Assembly: GCF_030532265.1 (NCBI RefSeq)
Contig: NZ_JAUNLM010000002.1
Location: forward strand, 1-64,000
DNA length: 64,000 nt
Direction of reading: 5' to 3'
Source of the DNA: Clostridium sp.
GTDB taxonomy: Bacteria > Bacillota > Clostridia > Clostridiales > Clostridiaceae
Position numbers and translations under genes: made by a program. Shown one piece after another: positions 53,851-63,478 of the stretch (the stretch's first letter is position 1; each line of letters opens with the position of its first letter). The notes beneath the pieces are model-generated. The model saw only the letters and a list, made by a program, of their open reading frames with translations. It did no database searches and had not been told where the DNA came from.

Positions 53851-55752
53851 TTAAATATCTAATAGATTTTTTTCATATGAAGAATAAAGATCTCTTAAAG
53901 TACTCATTTTACTTTCAATTTCTAAATATAGTTCTGATGCTAATTCAAAATTAGAATTTTTAAATGCTTCTTTGATTTGAGTAAATAAGCATTTCTCGTT
54001 ATAAGTATCTTTCATTAAGTGGTGTCTTAATTTATTTATTTCAGTCCATCTTGTAATATCTAAATCAAGAGCTTTTTCAGCTGCATGAAGAGCCTTAGTT
54101 TCTCTTATTTCCTTCATATAGTTAATTATAACTCTATGTTCTATTTCAGTTGACCATCTATTTAAAGCTGCAATTTTAAAGCTATCAATAATTTGATCAG
54201 TAAGTGCTGGATTTCTTTTTAATGCATTTATTTTTTCTTTATTACTATCAAGTTGCATTACATTTTCAACTACAGTTGCAGGTGCTTTTCCAAAATAGCT
54301 TATTCTTTCTTCTTCAGTAAAATCTTCAAACACATCTTCTTCAGTTCTATAGGCTCTAGATTTCTCTAGGTAAGTTGCATCTTCACCAGGCTTCTTTGAA
54401 AGTTCAGCTAATAACTCATCTTTTGATTTTTTTGATTCTGATGCATATAAAATACCATCTAGCATAGCCATATATGAAATAGCGATAGTAAGATATGTAT
54501 TTGAATGTGGATTTGGAGATCTAAGCTCGAACCTAGTAGCCATAGGCTTATCTAAATCTCTTATTAATCCAACAAGTATAGTTCTATTTCTTGATGGATT
54601 ATCAGGTGCTGTGCCTAAAGAAGTAACAGTACAAATAGGTGCTTCAAATCCAGGTTTTAATCTTTTTAATGAATTATTAGTTGAAGATATAAATGGATTC
54701 ATAACTTCATAATTTTTAAGAATACCCATTATAGCTCCATATCCTATTTCGCTTAAGAAGTGTTCTTTTCCCATATGGAATAAGTTAATTCTTCTTCCAT
54801 CTTTTAATTTGGCACTAACTCCTAAGTGAGTATGCATACCTGATCCAGCTACACCGTCAATAGGCTTTGCCATAAATGTTACATCAAGACCATTTCTTCT
54901 AAATGTTTCTTGTATTAAAACTCTAATAAAAAGTTCGTTATCAGCAGCTTGTAATGCAGATGAGAATTTCCAATCAACTTCAAGCTGTTCCATTATATGA
55001 TTAAAGTTACCTGAGCTATCAAGTTTTGCTCTAACTCCTCCAACTTCCTTATGACCCATTTCTGGTTCAAATCCGTATTTATCCATTAAATCTAAAGTTT
55101 GTTCTAAAGCAGTTCTTACACTACCTTTAGTTCTTGTCCAATATTGTTCTTGTAAAACTTGAGATGTTGATAATTCTTCTATTAAAGCAACATCATTAGG
55201 TGTTTTAACCCAAAATTCTAATTCTGTAGCAGAAGTTAAATTTATATCTTCTAAGTCATCAATACTTATATTATAAGTAGCTAAAAGATTTGGATTTTTA
55301 TTAAATTCTTCTAATAAATTCTTTTGGAAGGTTTCAACAGAGGATTTAAGTATAAATCTTGAGTCAACAGGTTTATTATCATGATATAAGAAACAAGGAA
55401 TTCTAAGTGTTCCGACAGGTTTGTTAGTTGAAGGGTCTATATTATCATAATTATAGTCAATGAACCAATTACAATCTAGATCAGCAATCATATCGACTTT
55501 AGCGTTATTTAGAGTAGCTATGTTAGGTAGTACTACTGAAGAACCGTCAGTTTGAACTGCAACGCCATTTAGGAAGGAATCAATATCGTCTAAAAAAAGA
55601 GATACTGGTATTTTTTCGTCAGTATCATTTCCTGATAAATCAATTCCAACTAAGGATACAAATTTGATTTGTGGATTTTCTGTTAATATTTCTTTTATAC
55701 TATTTTTATTATGTGTTTCTTTTGGTAGTGTGTAAATTAAATTGTCAATCAT
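53851..55752 (-). CDS. glnA: Glutamine synthetase, long clostridial form
   Basis: Makes glutamine from glutamate, ammonia and ATP. The central catalytic part shows ATELEFWV (near 175), DKYGFEPEMGHKEVGG, GVAGSGMHTHLGVSAK (near 312), NSLKRLKPGFEAP (near 372) and RFELRSPNPHSNTYL (near 410). The enzyme is 633 residues, against about 440-470 for GSI; the extra C-terminal part (about 480-633) is helical. This long form is found in clostridia. Unusually, no ribosome site stands near the ATG; an AGAAAGGATG lies about 55 nt upstream (55807-55816), with a hairpin between (55763-55796). Confidence 0.92.
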   Translation of the reverse strand: MIDNLIYTLPKETHNKNSIKEILTENPQIKFVSLVGIDLSGNDTDEKIPVSLFLDDIDSFLNGVAVQTDGSSVVLPNIATLNNAKVDMIADLDCNWFIDYNYDNIDPSTNKPVGTLRIPCFLYHDNKPVDSRFILKSSVETFQKNLLEEFNKNPNLLATYNISIDDLEDINLTSATELEFWVKTPNDVALIEELSTSQVLQEQYWTRTKGSVRTALEQTLDLMDKYGFEPEMGHKEVGGVRAKLDSSGNFNHIMEQLEVDWKFSSALQAADNELFIRVLIQETFRRNGLDVTFMAKPIDGVAGSGMHTHLGVSAKLKDGRRINLFHMGKEHFLSEIGYGAIMGILKNYEVMNPFISSTNNSLKRLKPGFEAPICTVTSLGTAPDNPSRNRTILVGLIRDLDKPMATRFELRSPNPHSNTYLTIAISYMAMLDGILYASESKKSKDELLAELSKKPGEDATYLEKSRAYRTEEDVFEDFTEEERISYFGKAPATVVENVMQLDSNKEKINALKRNPALTDQIIDSFKIAALNRWSTEIEHRVIINYMKEIRETKALHAAEKALDLDITRWTEINKLRHHLMKDTYNEKCLFTQIKEAFKNSNFELASELYLEIESKMSTLRDLYSSYEKNLLDI

Positions 55753-55839
55753 AATACATATTCTAGATATTATGCTATATTTAAAATTATATCTAGAAAT
55801 AAGTCACATCCTTTCTACAGTTAAGTCGAATGAAATTAT

Positions 55840-55859
55840 GAACATTTCGTTAAATGTTC
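55840..55859 (-). promoter_or_regulatory. Hairpin in the glnA leader
   Basis: GAACATTT and AAATGTTC around a 4-nt loop, near the 5' end of the glnA leader. It does not match the glutamine riboswitch or a T-box as far as I can see. Confidence 0.45.
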
Positions 55860-55879
55860 GGAATTAAAATCTTAGAAAA

Positions 55880-55908
55880 ATTTTACTACAAGATATATTT
55901 ATAGTCAA
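55880..55908 (-). promoter_or_regulatory. SigA-type promoter of glnA
   Basis: Minus strand TTGACT (55903-55908), 17-bp spacer, TAAAAT (55880-55885); gives a leader of about 120 nt. Confidence 0.68.
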
Positions 55909-56007
55909 TAAATGAAAATAAAAATATTTATGTACATATAGATTTATTTTTATTAAAGTTATAGAATATGAAGTATATTAGTTTATAAAGAGTGGAGTGA
56001 TTAGGCT

Positions 56008-56781
56008 TTGGATAAAAAACAATTGCCAATAGGATTTTTTGATTCAGGAGTTGGAGGTTTAAGTGTATTAAAAGAAGCTATAAAACTTATGCCAAATGAA
56101 AATTACATATATTTTGGAGATTCTAAAAATGCTCCATATGGAACAAAGGATATGAAAGAGGTTAGAGATTTAACTTTTAATGCGGTTGAATTTCTATTAA
56201 GTAAAGGAATAAAGGCTTTAGCTGTGGCTTGTAATACAGCAACTAGCGCAGCTGTTGCTGAACTTAGGAGAGTATATAAAGATTTACCTATAGTAGGAAT
56301 AGAACCAGCTGTAAAACCTGCAGTTGAATTACATAAAGATGGAGATATAATAATTATGGCAACTCCATTTACATTAACACATAGAAAATTCCAAAGACTT
56401 TTAGAAGGCTATAAAAATGAGGCGAATATAACTCCTATGCCTTGTGGGGGATTAATGGAATTTGTAGAACGTGGAGATTTAGATAGTTTAGAACTTAAAA
56501 ATTATCTTAGAGATAAATTTAAAGACTATAAAGATAAAGATATAGCTGCAATAGTTCTTGGCTGTACACATTATCCATTTATAAAAGAGCGTTTAATAGA
56601 AATAGTCGGGAAAGATGTTCCTATAATAGATGGAGGGGAAGGTACAGTGAGAGAGCTTAGAAGAAGGATGGGTTTAAAGGATTTAATAAATGATTCAACT
56701 GAAAGGGGAAGTATAACTTTCTATAATTCATTAGAAGATAATGAAATAATAAAATTGAGTGAAAGATTATTGAAATCTTAA
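56008..56781 (+). CDS. murI: Glutamate racemase
   Basis: Supplies D-glutamate for peptidoglycan. Cofactor-independent racemase, 257 residues, with the two catalytic cysteines in AVACNTATSA (near 74) and LGCTHYPF (near 185). N-terminal IGFFDSGVGGLSVL and FGDSKNAPYG are standard. TTG start with GTGGAGTGATTAGG upstream. Single gene with its own terminator. Confidence 0.95.
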   Translation: MDKKQLPIGFFDSGVGGLSVLKEAIKLMPNENYIYFGDSKNAPYGTKDMKEVRDLTFNAVEFLLSKGIKALAVACNTATSAAVAELRRVYKDLPIVGIEPAVKPAVELHKDGDIIIMATPFTLTHRKFQRLLEGYKNEANITPMPCGGLMEFVERGDLDSLELKNYLRDKFKDYKDKDIAAIVLGCTHYPFIKERLIEIVGKDVPIIDGGEGTVRELRRRMGLKDLINDSTERGSITFYNSLEDNEIIKLSERLLKS

Positions 56782-56782
56782 A

Positions 56783-56818
56783 AAATAATAGTACTAAATT
56801 TAGTACTATTATTTTTTA
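56783..56818 (+). terminator. Terminator after murI
   Basis: AAATAATAGTACTAAA and its complement (56783-56814) followed by T-rich sequence. Confidence 0.8.
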
Positions 56819-57014
56819 TTAATATGAAACATATTTAATTTTTAATCATATAATTAATTAAGAGAGAAAAATTTTTTAAAAAAGTTTGTTAAATAGTTGA
56901 CAAATAAAAATGAACTTGGTATATTATAATTGTAAAATGAATTGTCAGAAAATTTGAAAAACAAATAAAATTTAAAGTGTTTATATATAAGAATTAATTT
57001 ATGAGGTGATTTAT

Positions 57015-57287
57015 ATGATTATAAATGTTAGAGAGTTTTTAGGAGAAAATTTTGCTGTTGAAGATGCTATAGTACTAAGGGAACAAATAAAAAATAATTT
57101 AAATGAAGAAGTAGTTTTAGACTTTGAAGGACTAGATAGAGTACCAAGTACATTCTTAACTTGTCTTTTTAGTGAATTAATAAATAGAAATGGAAGAGAA
57201 ACAATTTTTAACGCTATTAATGTTAAGAACTTAACAAACTATAATGATTTTTCAAGAGTAGTAATGGGAACAACATTTTTAAATTAA
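57015..57287 (+). CDS. STAS-like domain protein (DUF4325 type)
   Basis: 90-residue single-domain protein: VVLDFEGLDRVPSTFLTCLFSELIN (about 33-57) is the STAS-like core, with DFSRVVMGTTFLN at the end. DUF4325 proteins are usually found beside ATPase or methyltransferase partners; here it stands alone. ATG 57015 is chosen, with GAGGTGA upstream; the GTG at 57006 overlaps that site. Function unknown, plausibly an anti-sigma-antagonist-like switch. Confidence 0.72.
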   Translation: MIINVREFLGENFAVEDAIVLREQIKNNLNEEVVLDFEGLDRVPSTFLTCLFSELINRNGRETIFNAINVKNLTNYNDFSRVVMGTTFLN

Positions 57288-57321
57288 TAAATGGAGTAAA
57301 ATAATATGAATTTTTATAATC

Positions 57322-57371
57322 ATAAGAAGTTATAGTCTTTTTAAATAAAGATAGTAACTTCTTATTTTTTA
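57322..57371 (+). terminator. Terminator after STAS-like gene
   Basis: ATAAGAAGTTA (57322-57332) pairs with TAACTTCTTAT (57355-57365), with an inner CTTT/AAAG pairing and a T-run. Confidence 0.78.
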
Positions 57372-57484
57372 TAAAAAATTATAATGAAAAAACTAATAAA
57401 GTTATCATTTAAAATTAATTCATTATTAACATGTTTGAATTATAATAATAAATAAAAATTTATTATATTATTAGGAGTGATAAA

Positions 57485-58129
57485 ATGAGTATTATAAGTG
57501 AAATAATAAGCTTTATACTTCATTTAGATAAATATTTAAACATATTTATTATGAACTATGGTATATGGGTTTATGCTATATTGTTCTTTATAATTTTAAT
57601 TGAAACAGGGTTAGTTGTTACTCCATTTTTACCAGGTGACTCTTTAATATTTGCATCAGCAGCCTTTGCGGCAAGTGGAGTATTAAATTTAGGAGTTTTA
57701 TTAATTTTGTTATCATTTGCTGCAATAATAGGTGATACTTTAAACTATAATATAGGTAAATACTTAGGTAGCAAATTACTTTTAAAAGGAGATTCTAAGT
57801 TTATAAAGAAAGAGCATATAGAAAAAACTAATTCTTATTATGATAAGTATGGTGGAAAAACTTTAGTACTTGCAAGATTTATTCCGATTGTTCGTACTTT
57901 TGCACCATTTGTTGCTGGAATTGGTTCTATGAAATACAAAAAGTTTATATCTTATAATGCAATTGGTGGAATAGTATGGGTATTTATAGTATCTATGCTT
58001 GGGTACTTTTTTGGTAATATATCATTTATAAAAAGCAATTTTTCGATGATATTTATATTTATAGTAATAATTTCAATTGTACCAATTATAATTACCGCTA
58101 TAAAAGGAAAAGTAGCAAGCAATAATTAG
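57485..58129 (+). CDS. DedA family membrane protein
   Basis: 214-residue DedA/SNARE-associated (VTT) protein with about five helices. FLPGDSLIFASAAFAASG (near 54), GDTLNYNIGKYLG (near 87), TNSYYDKYGGKTLVLARFIPIVRTFAPFVAGIGSMKYKKF (near 118) and GGIVWV are the family core. DedA proteins act in undecaprenyl-phosphate or phospholipid recycling. Strong AGGAGTGA site. A weak palindrome (58132-58151) follows. Confidence 0.93.
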   Translation: MSIISEIISFILHLDKYLNIFIMNYGIWVYAILFFIILIETGLVVTPFLPGDSLIFASAAFAASGVLNLGVLLILLSFAAIIGDTLNYNIGKYLGSKLLLKGDSKFIKKEHIEKTNSYYDKYGGKTLVLARFIPIVRTFAPFVAGIGSMKYKKFISYNAIGGIVWVFIVSMLGYFFGNISFIKSNFSMIFIFIVIISIVPIIITAIKGKVASNN

Positions 58130-58270
58130 GGTTAAACAATAATTTGTTTAATAAGATTAAATGATATATAATTTCCTTAGAATATTTATTATCTAGTATT
58201 TTTATATGAATTTATATGAAGTATTTGGATAATAATAGATAATAGTTTAATTTTGAAAGGAGAATTTATT

Positions 58271-58795
58271 ATGAAAAATCCAATAGTTACAATTGAAATG
58301 GAAAATGGGAAAGTTATAAAAGCAGAATTATATCCAGAGGTAGCAGAAAATACAGTTGATAATTTTATACATTTAATAAATATGGGATTCTATGATGGGT
58401 TAATATTTCACAGAGTAATTCCAGGATTCATGATTCAAGGAGGATGTCCAGAAGGAACAGGAATGGGTGGTCCAGGATATTCAATTAAAGGAGAGTTTAC
58501 AAGAAACGGATTCAAAAATGAATTAAAACACCATAGAGGAGTTTTATCAATGGCAAGAGCTATGCACCCAGATTCAGCTGGTAGTCAATTCTTTATAATG
58601 GTTGCTGATGCTCCACACTTAGATGGACAATATGCTTCATTTGGTAAAGTAATTGAAGGAATTGAAGTTGCTGATGAAATAGTTAAAGCTCCAAGAGATC
58701 GTATGGATAGACCAAGAGAAGATCAAAAGATAAAGAAGGTTACAGTAGATTTAGGGGATTATAAAGCTAAAGAACCACAAATATTAGAAGATTAA
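58271..58795 (+). CDS. ppiB: Peptidyl-prolyl cis-trans isomerase, cyclophilin type
   Basis: Cytosolic prolyl isomerase, 174 residues. FHRVIPGFMIQGGCPEGTGMGGPGY (about 45-70), SMARAMHPDSAGSQFFIMVADAPHLDG (near 92) and FGKVIEG form the cyclophilin active site (Arg, Phe and Gln present). Start ATG 58271 with AAAGGAG; a TTG at 58253 is upstream of the site. The DUF3783 gene starts 12 bp later and the regulator 6 bp after that, so these three form an operon. Confidence 0.95.
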   Translation: MKNPIVTIEMENGKVIKAELYPEVAENTVDNFIHLINMGFYDGLIFHRVIPGFMIQGGCPEGTGMGGPGYSIKGEFTRNGFKNELKHHRGVLSMARAMHPDSAGSQFFIMVADAPHLDGQYASFGKVIEGIEVADEIVKAPRDRMDRPREDQKIKKVTVDLGDYKAKEPQILED

Positions 58796-58807
58796 GAGGT
58801 GAGCTAA

Positions 58808-59176
58808 ATGGTAAAAAGTAAAGCTTTATTAGTACATGGCTTATCAGAAGAAGAAATAAATTCATTAAAACCATTAGCTAAAATAATAGAAATAAAGCCA
58901 GAAATGGTAGAATTAAAAATACATGAAATAGCTTCAGGAAAAGTAGTTGAAGAAATTATTGAAGAAACAGAATTACCTGATGAGAAAGCTATATTATTTA
59001 GTGGATTTTCAGATAAGGAAGTTCAAGTTTTGGTGAAGAAAGTAAGAAGTTCTGTTCAAGGCGGGGTACTTGCAGTAGTAACTCCAATGTCACGTAACTG
59101 GTCATTTAAATATTTATTAAACCATCTTATAGAGGAAAGAGAATGGTATAAGAGTCAGAACAAAAGAGGAGTGTAA
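58808..59176 (+). CDS. DUF3783 family protein
   Basis: 122-residue protein: ALLVHGLSEEEINSLKPLA at the N-terminus, ILFSGFSDKEVQVLVKKVRSS (near 62) and GVLAVVTPMSRNWSFKYLLNHLIEEREWYKSQ at the C-terminus, the DUF3783 pattern; function unknown. Ribosome site GAGGTGAG. In operon with ppiB and the HTH gene. Confidence 0.82.
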   Translation: MVKSKALLVHGLSEEEINSLKPLAKIIEIKPEMVELKIHEIASGKVVEEIIEETELPDEKAILFSGFSDKEVQVLVKKVRSSVQGGVLAVVTPMSRNWSFKYLLNHLIEEREWYKSQNKRGV

Positions 59177-59182
59177 TAAGTT

Positions 59183-59860
59183 TTGAGTAGAGTTGGGAAT
59201 AAGATAAAAGAAGCTAGACTTAAAGTTAATATGCCTCAAAAAGTATTAGCTAAAAAGCTTGGTGTTTCAGAGAAATTTATAAATGAAATAGAACTTGGGC
59301 GTAGAATTGCTCAAGAGAGTTTAATAAATAAAGCGGCTAAAGTTTTAAATGTAGATTTAAATGATGTAAATATGGTAGTTACAGATGAAGATTTAATGAA
59401 TGAAAAGAAACTTGCTAAAGATATAAAACCAAGTTTTAAAAAAGATAATAAGTCTGATGCAGTATGGGAAAATGCATTTTCATCTGTTCTAAAAAATGTT
59501 CCGATATATGATTATTCTTTAAATAATGCAAAAGGATATAAGGAATTACCAATACACTCTAATAAAATTGAAGGATATCCTCAAGATAAAGTTATCTATA
59601 TTGAAATTCAAGATGACGATATGAGTGGATTTAGAATGGCAAAAGGTGATTTGGTATTTGGACATTTAGTTACAGAGTTTAGTCAAAATGGTTTTTATTT
59701 AGTTCATTATAAAGGCTCAACAAAAATTAGGGAAATAAAAAAATTAGATAATGCAAAAGCTTTATTAATGAGTAATAGAAGTGGACTAATGACTGAAACT
59801 GTTGAATTTAAAAACATGAAGTTAATAGCGAAATTAGATAAAATAGAAATAAAACTTTAA
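59183..59860 (+). CDS. XRE-type regulator with non-cleaving S24/LexA-like domain
   Basis: 225-residue regulator. N-terminal helix-turn-helix (GNKIKEARLKVNMPQKVLAKKLGVSEKFINEIELGRR, about 5-42), linker, then an S24/LexA-like fold (about 105-225: NVPIYDYS, IYIEIQDDDMSGFRMAKGDLVFGHL). In self-cleaving members the DDSM motif carries the catalytic Ser; here it is DDDM, so cleavage is not expected and the domain probably serves dimerisation or sensing. TTG start with GAGGAGTG. Last gene of the ppiB operon. Confidence 0.85.
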   Translation: MSRVGNKIKEARLKVNMPQKVLAKKLGVSEKFINEIELGRRIAQESLINKAAKVLNVDLNDVNMVVTDEDLMNEKKLAKDIKPSFKKDNKSDAVWENAFSSVLKNVPIYDYSLNNAKGYKELPIHSNKIEGYPQDKVIYIEIQDDDMSGFRMAKGDLVFGHLVTEFSQNGFYLVHYKGSTKIREIKKLDNAKALLMSNRSGLMTETVEFKNMKLIAKLDKIEIKL

Positions 59861-59893
59861 AAGTGCATCTATTATAGATGCACTTTTTTTATA
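59860..59893 (+). terminator. Terminator of the ppiB operon
   Basis: AAAGTGCATCTA-TTA-TAGATGCACTTT (59860-59886) and a T-run. Confidence 0.88.
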
Positions 59894-59912
59894 TCAAAAA
59901 ACATAGTAAGTC

Positions 59913-59920
59913 CATATTAT
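59913..59920 (+). promoter_or_regulatory. Possible SigE-type -10 before the csp protease gene
   Basis: CATATTAT fits the SigE -10 (CATANNNT); the -35 is unclear (ATA at 59891-59893). Mother-cell expression is what is known for csp/sleC genes. Confidence 0.35.
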
Positions 59921-59956
59921 ACTAATTATATAAATAATTTTGAGGTGAAATATATA

Positions 59957-62900
59957 TTGGAAAATAATATAAATTATTCACTAGGAAAATATAGATCATT
60001 AACTAAAGATATAATTAATAGAATTAATAATTTCAAAGGTAAAGTTGTTGAAGGACAAAATTTAATTGAAGTTATAATAATTAGTGGGGATAATGTGGAT
60101 AATATTTCACAAATTGTGGATAACTTAGGAGGAAAATATGAAAATTTGGGATATGGTTATGGAATAGTAACTGTACCTGTGGATAAGTTATATCAATTAG
60201 AACAATATAAAACAATACAATATATTGAATTACCAAAAGAGTTATATATATCAGATTCTAGTAGTAATAGAGCTGCATGTGTTCAAAGAGTTAGAGGAAG
60301 TTATGATGTTGATGGTACTGGAGTAGTTATAGGATTTATAGATACAGGAATAGATTACATGCATCCAGCATTTAGAAATGAAGATGGGACTACAAGAATT
60401 GAATATATATATGATTTAAGTTTAGATGGTAAAGTATATAATAAAAATCAAATAAATGAAGCTATAAATAGTGTGGATCCAACTAATATAGTTCCATCAA
60501 TAGATGTAATAGAGCATGGTACACATGTTGCTGGAATAGCTTGCGCAGGTGGGAATATTCCACAAAATAATTATGGAGTTGCTCCAAAAAGTTCAATAAT
60601 AATGGTAAAGGCAAATAGAGGTAGATTTGCTTTAAGTACTCAAATACTTAGGGGAATTAAATTTTTAGTTGATAAGAGTAAAGAATTGAATATGCCATTA
60701 GTTGTTAATATAAGTTTAAGTACAAATGATGGAGCTCATAATGGAAATTCATTATTAGAAAAATATATAAGTACAGTTTGTGACTTAGAAAGAATAACTG
60801 TTGTTGTTGCGGCTGGAAATGAAGGAGATGCAGCACACCATGTTGGTGGAGAACTTAGAGATGAGCAAGAGATTTCTATAAATGTTGAAGAAGATGAACC
60901 TTATGTTGAGTTAGCTATTTATAAGGATATATTGCCTAAACTATCTATTCAAATTACAAATCCAACTGGTAAAAGTAGTGGAGAAATATTAATTAATAAT
61001 GGTCTTAATGAAATTTATTTAGATGGAGATAGAATAGTAATATATGCATCTGGCCCCAAGCCTTTTGATTTAGTTGGGGAGATAACTATAGCTTTTATAG
61101 CAGGTGGATTTTATTTGATAAATGGTGAATGGAAGATAAAAATAAAGGTTGTAAATGAGTATAGGGGATATTATGATATATGGCTTCCTATTAGAGAAGG
61201 ATTAAATACTAACACAAAGTTTTTAAAGCCAACTCTTTTTAATACATTAGGAATACCAGCAACAGTTCAGAATGTTATATCAGTAGGAAGTTATAATTAT
61301 TTAACTAATACAATATCTCCTTTTAGTGGAAGAGGTAAAATTCGAAATACATCATTTATAAAACCGGATATAATAGCGCCAGGTGAAGGAATTATAGCAC
61401 CAGTACCATTTAATACATTTGATTCAAAAAGTGGAACTTCTATGGCTACACCACATGTTGCTGGTATAGCTGCATTACTTATGCAATGGGGAATAGTTAA
61501 TGGAAATGATACATTTTTATTTGGGGAAAGACTTAAAAATTATTTAGTAAGAGGAGCTAAAAGAGATAGACCTAGCATAACTTATCCTAGTTCTTTATGG
61601 GGTTATGGAACTATTTGTGCATTTAATTCATTTGAAATATTAAGAAATGATTTAAATATTCCAGCACAGAATAGACAAATTAAGAGAATAAGAAAAATTG
61701 TTGAGTATGTTGGAGATTTAGAAGCAGCATTATCAAAATATCCAGATGTAAATTTAATTATTTTAGATGAAAATTTTGCTGTAATAGATGTTTTAGAAAG
61801 TGATTTAAAGAGGATAGTAGATACAACTAGTGAAATTGTTTATGTAGAAGCATCTCCAGTATATACTTTAAATGATGTTTCTCCAGTTGAAGCATCTGGA
61901 GCTACGTTATTTCATGATAATCCATACCTTTCTTTAAATGGAAGAGGTGTTATGGTTGGAATAATAGATAGTGGTATAGATTATATGAATAAAGAATTTA
62001 TGAGAGAAGATAACACAACAAGAATATCTTATTTATGGGATCAATCTATAGAAGATGGAAAAGCACCTAGTAGTTTTAATTATGGAGTTGAGTTTTCGGA
62101 AAATCAGATAAATGATGCAATAAATGCAGGTCTTTCAGGTGGAGATCCATATTCTATAGTTAATAGTAGGGATGAAATAGGGCATGGGACTATGGTTGCT
62201 GGAATAATTGGAGCAAGAGGTAGAGAGAGTGAAGAAATAATTGGTGCAGCCCCAGATTGTAATTTTACAATTGTAAAGTTAAGAGAGGCTTCTGAAACCT
62301 ATCTTAGAAATTTTGGAGTAACTAATAGTGGTGTTGGAAGATATGAAAATGTTGATTTAATACTTGGAATAAGATTTATATTAAATAAGGCACGACAACT
62401 AAATGTACCTGTTGTAATATATATACCAGCTGGGACTAATGTAGGTTCTCATGATGGAACATCTATACTTGAAAGATTTATAGGAGATGCTTCAAAAAGG
62501 AGAGGACTTGCGGTGGTTGCTTGCACTGGAAATGAAGGAGATTCTGATACTCATACATCAGGTAAATTAGAATCAACTGGAGATATAAAAACAATTGAAC
62601 TTAGTGTTGATAGAAGACAGCAAGAGCTATATATGGAAATATGGTGTAATAAACCTGATAAAATATCTTTATCAATAGTTTCACCTTCTGGAGAATTTAT
62701 TGATAAAATACCAGCAAGGCTTGGACAAATTGAAGAAGTTAGATTTGTTTTTGAAGGAACCAAAATGTCTATACAATATTTTATTCCAGAAGAAATAACT
62801 GGAGATGAATTAATAAGAATAAAAATGGAAAATTTAAGAGAGGGTATATGGCAATTTAGGTTAATAGGAGATTATTTAGTTAATGGTGGATATAATGCAT

Positions 62901-63418
62901 GGATACCACAAAGAGAATTATTAGCTCCAGAAACTAAATTTTTAAATCCAAGTCAATATACTACACTTATGTTACCTTCAACAGCAGAAATGGCTATAGT
63001 TTCAGGTTATTATAATCAAAATAATAATGCATCAGTTGGAAAGTCAGGAAGAGGAAATACTAGAGATGGAAGAGTTAAACCAGATATTGCATGTGGAGGA
63101 ATAAATGCTACTGTACTTGTACCTGGTGGAGGGACTAAGGTTGCATCTGGGTCTTCAATTGGAGGAGCTGTTTTAGCAGGCTGTTGCGCATTGCTTCTTC
63201 AATGGGGAATAATTGATGGAAATGATCCAGCTATGTATTCTGTGAAAATGAAAACTTATATAATAAGAGGATCTGAAAAGAGAGAAGGAGATACTTATCC
63301 TAATAGACAGTGGGGATATGGAATGATTAGTATGAAAGGATTATTTGATAATATAAGAAGTAGAGGATATAGTGAGTTTTATGTTGGTGATATGTTTGTA
63401 AGAAAGCCTAATAAATAA
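59957..63418 (+). CDS. Tandem subtilisin-like Csp germination protease
   Basis: Predicted spore protease that cleaves pro-SleC at germination. Two complete S8 units in one 1153-residue chain, each with a prodomain and an inserted jelly-roll. Unit 1 triad: Asp in GFIDTGIDY (129), His in EHGTHVAG (187), Ser in SGTSMATPHVAG (495). Unit 2 triad: Asp in GIIDSGIDY (671), His in GHGTMVAG (743), Ser in ASGSSIGGAV (1067). The oxyanion Asn is seen in AAGNEGD and CTGNEGD. C. difficile CspBA has the same tandem form but its CspA half lacks a full triad; here both look intact, although the second Ser motif (GSSIGG) is unusual. TTG 59957 has GAGGTGA 8 nt upstream; the GTG at 59945 overlaps it. sleC follows in 60 bp. 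Confidence 0.9.
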   Translation: MENNINYSLGKYRSLTKDIINRINNFKGKVVEGQNLIEVIIISGDNVDNISQIVDNLGGKYENLGYGYGIVTVPVDKLYQLEQYKTIQYIELPKELYISDSSSNRAACVQRVRGSYDVDGTGVVIGFIDTGIDYMHPAFRNEDGTTRIEYIYDLSLDGKVYNKNQINEAINSVDPTNIVPSIDVIEHGTHVAGIACAGGNIPQNNYGVAPKSSIIMVKANRGRFALSTQILRGIKFLVDKSKELNMPLVVNISLSTNDGAHNGNSLLEKYISTVCDLERITVVVAAGNEGDAAHHVGGELRDEQEISINVEEDEPYVELAIYKDILPKLSIQITNPTGKSSGEILINNGLNEIYLDGDRIVIYASGPKPFDLVGEITIAFIAGGFYLINGEWKIKIKVVNEYRGYYDIWLPIREGLNTNTKFLKPTLFNTLGIPATVQNVISVGSYNYLTNTISPFSGRGKIRNTSFIKPDIIAPGEGIIAPVPFNTFDSKSGTSMATPHVAGIAALLMQWGIVNGNDTFLFGERLKNYLVRGAKRDRPSITYPSSLWGYGTICAFNSFEILRNDLNIPAQNRQIKRIRKIVEYVGDLEAALSKYPDVNLIILDENFAVIDVLESDLKRIVDTTSEIVYVEASPVYTLNDVSPVEASGATLFHDNPYLSLNGRGVMVGIIDSGIDYMNKEFMREDNTTRISYLWDQSIEDGKAPSSFNYGVEFSENQINDAINAGLSGGDPYSIVNSRDEIGHGTMVAGIIGARGRESEEIIGAAPDCNFTIVKLREASETYLRNFGVTNSGVGRYENVDLILGIRFILNKARQLNVPVVIYIPAGTNVGSHDGTSILERFIGDASKRRGLAVVACTGNEGDSDTHTSGKLESTGDIKTIELSVDRRQQELYMEIWCNKPDKISLSIVSPSGEFIDKIPARLGQIEEVRFVFEGTKMSIQYFIPEEITGDELIRIKMENLREGIWQFRLIGDYLVNGGYNAWIPQRELLAPETKFLNPSQYTTLMLPSTAEMAIVSGYYNQNNNASVGKSGRGNTRDGRVKPDIACGGINATVLVPGGGTKVASGSSIGGAVLAGCCALLLQWGIIDGNDPAMYSVKMKTYIIRGSEKREGDTYPNRQWGYGMISMKGLFDNIRSRGYSEFYVGDMFVRKPNK

Positions 63419-63478
63419 TTTCACAAATATAAACATTAAAGCATAATCTATTTATAAAGTAATATTAAGGAGTAATTA

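Noticed and set aside
55840..55859. GAAC...GTTC palindrome in the glnA leader as a LexA box
   Set aside because: The half-sites are separated by 12 nt instead of 4, so it does not fit the SOS box; it is better read as an RNA hairpin.
55753..55875. Glutamine riboswitch (glnA motif) or T-box in the glnA leader
   Set aside because: The conserved core sequences of those RNAs are not present; only simple hairpins are seen.
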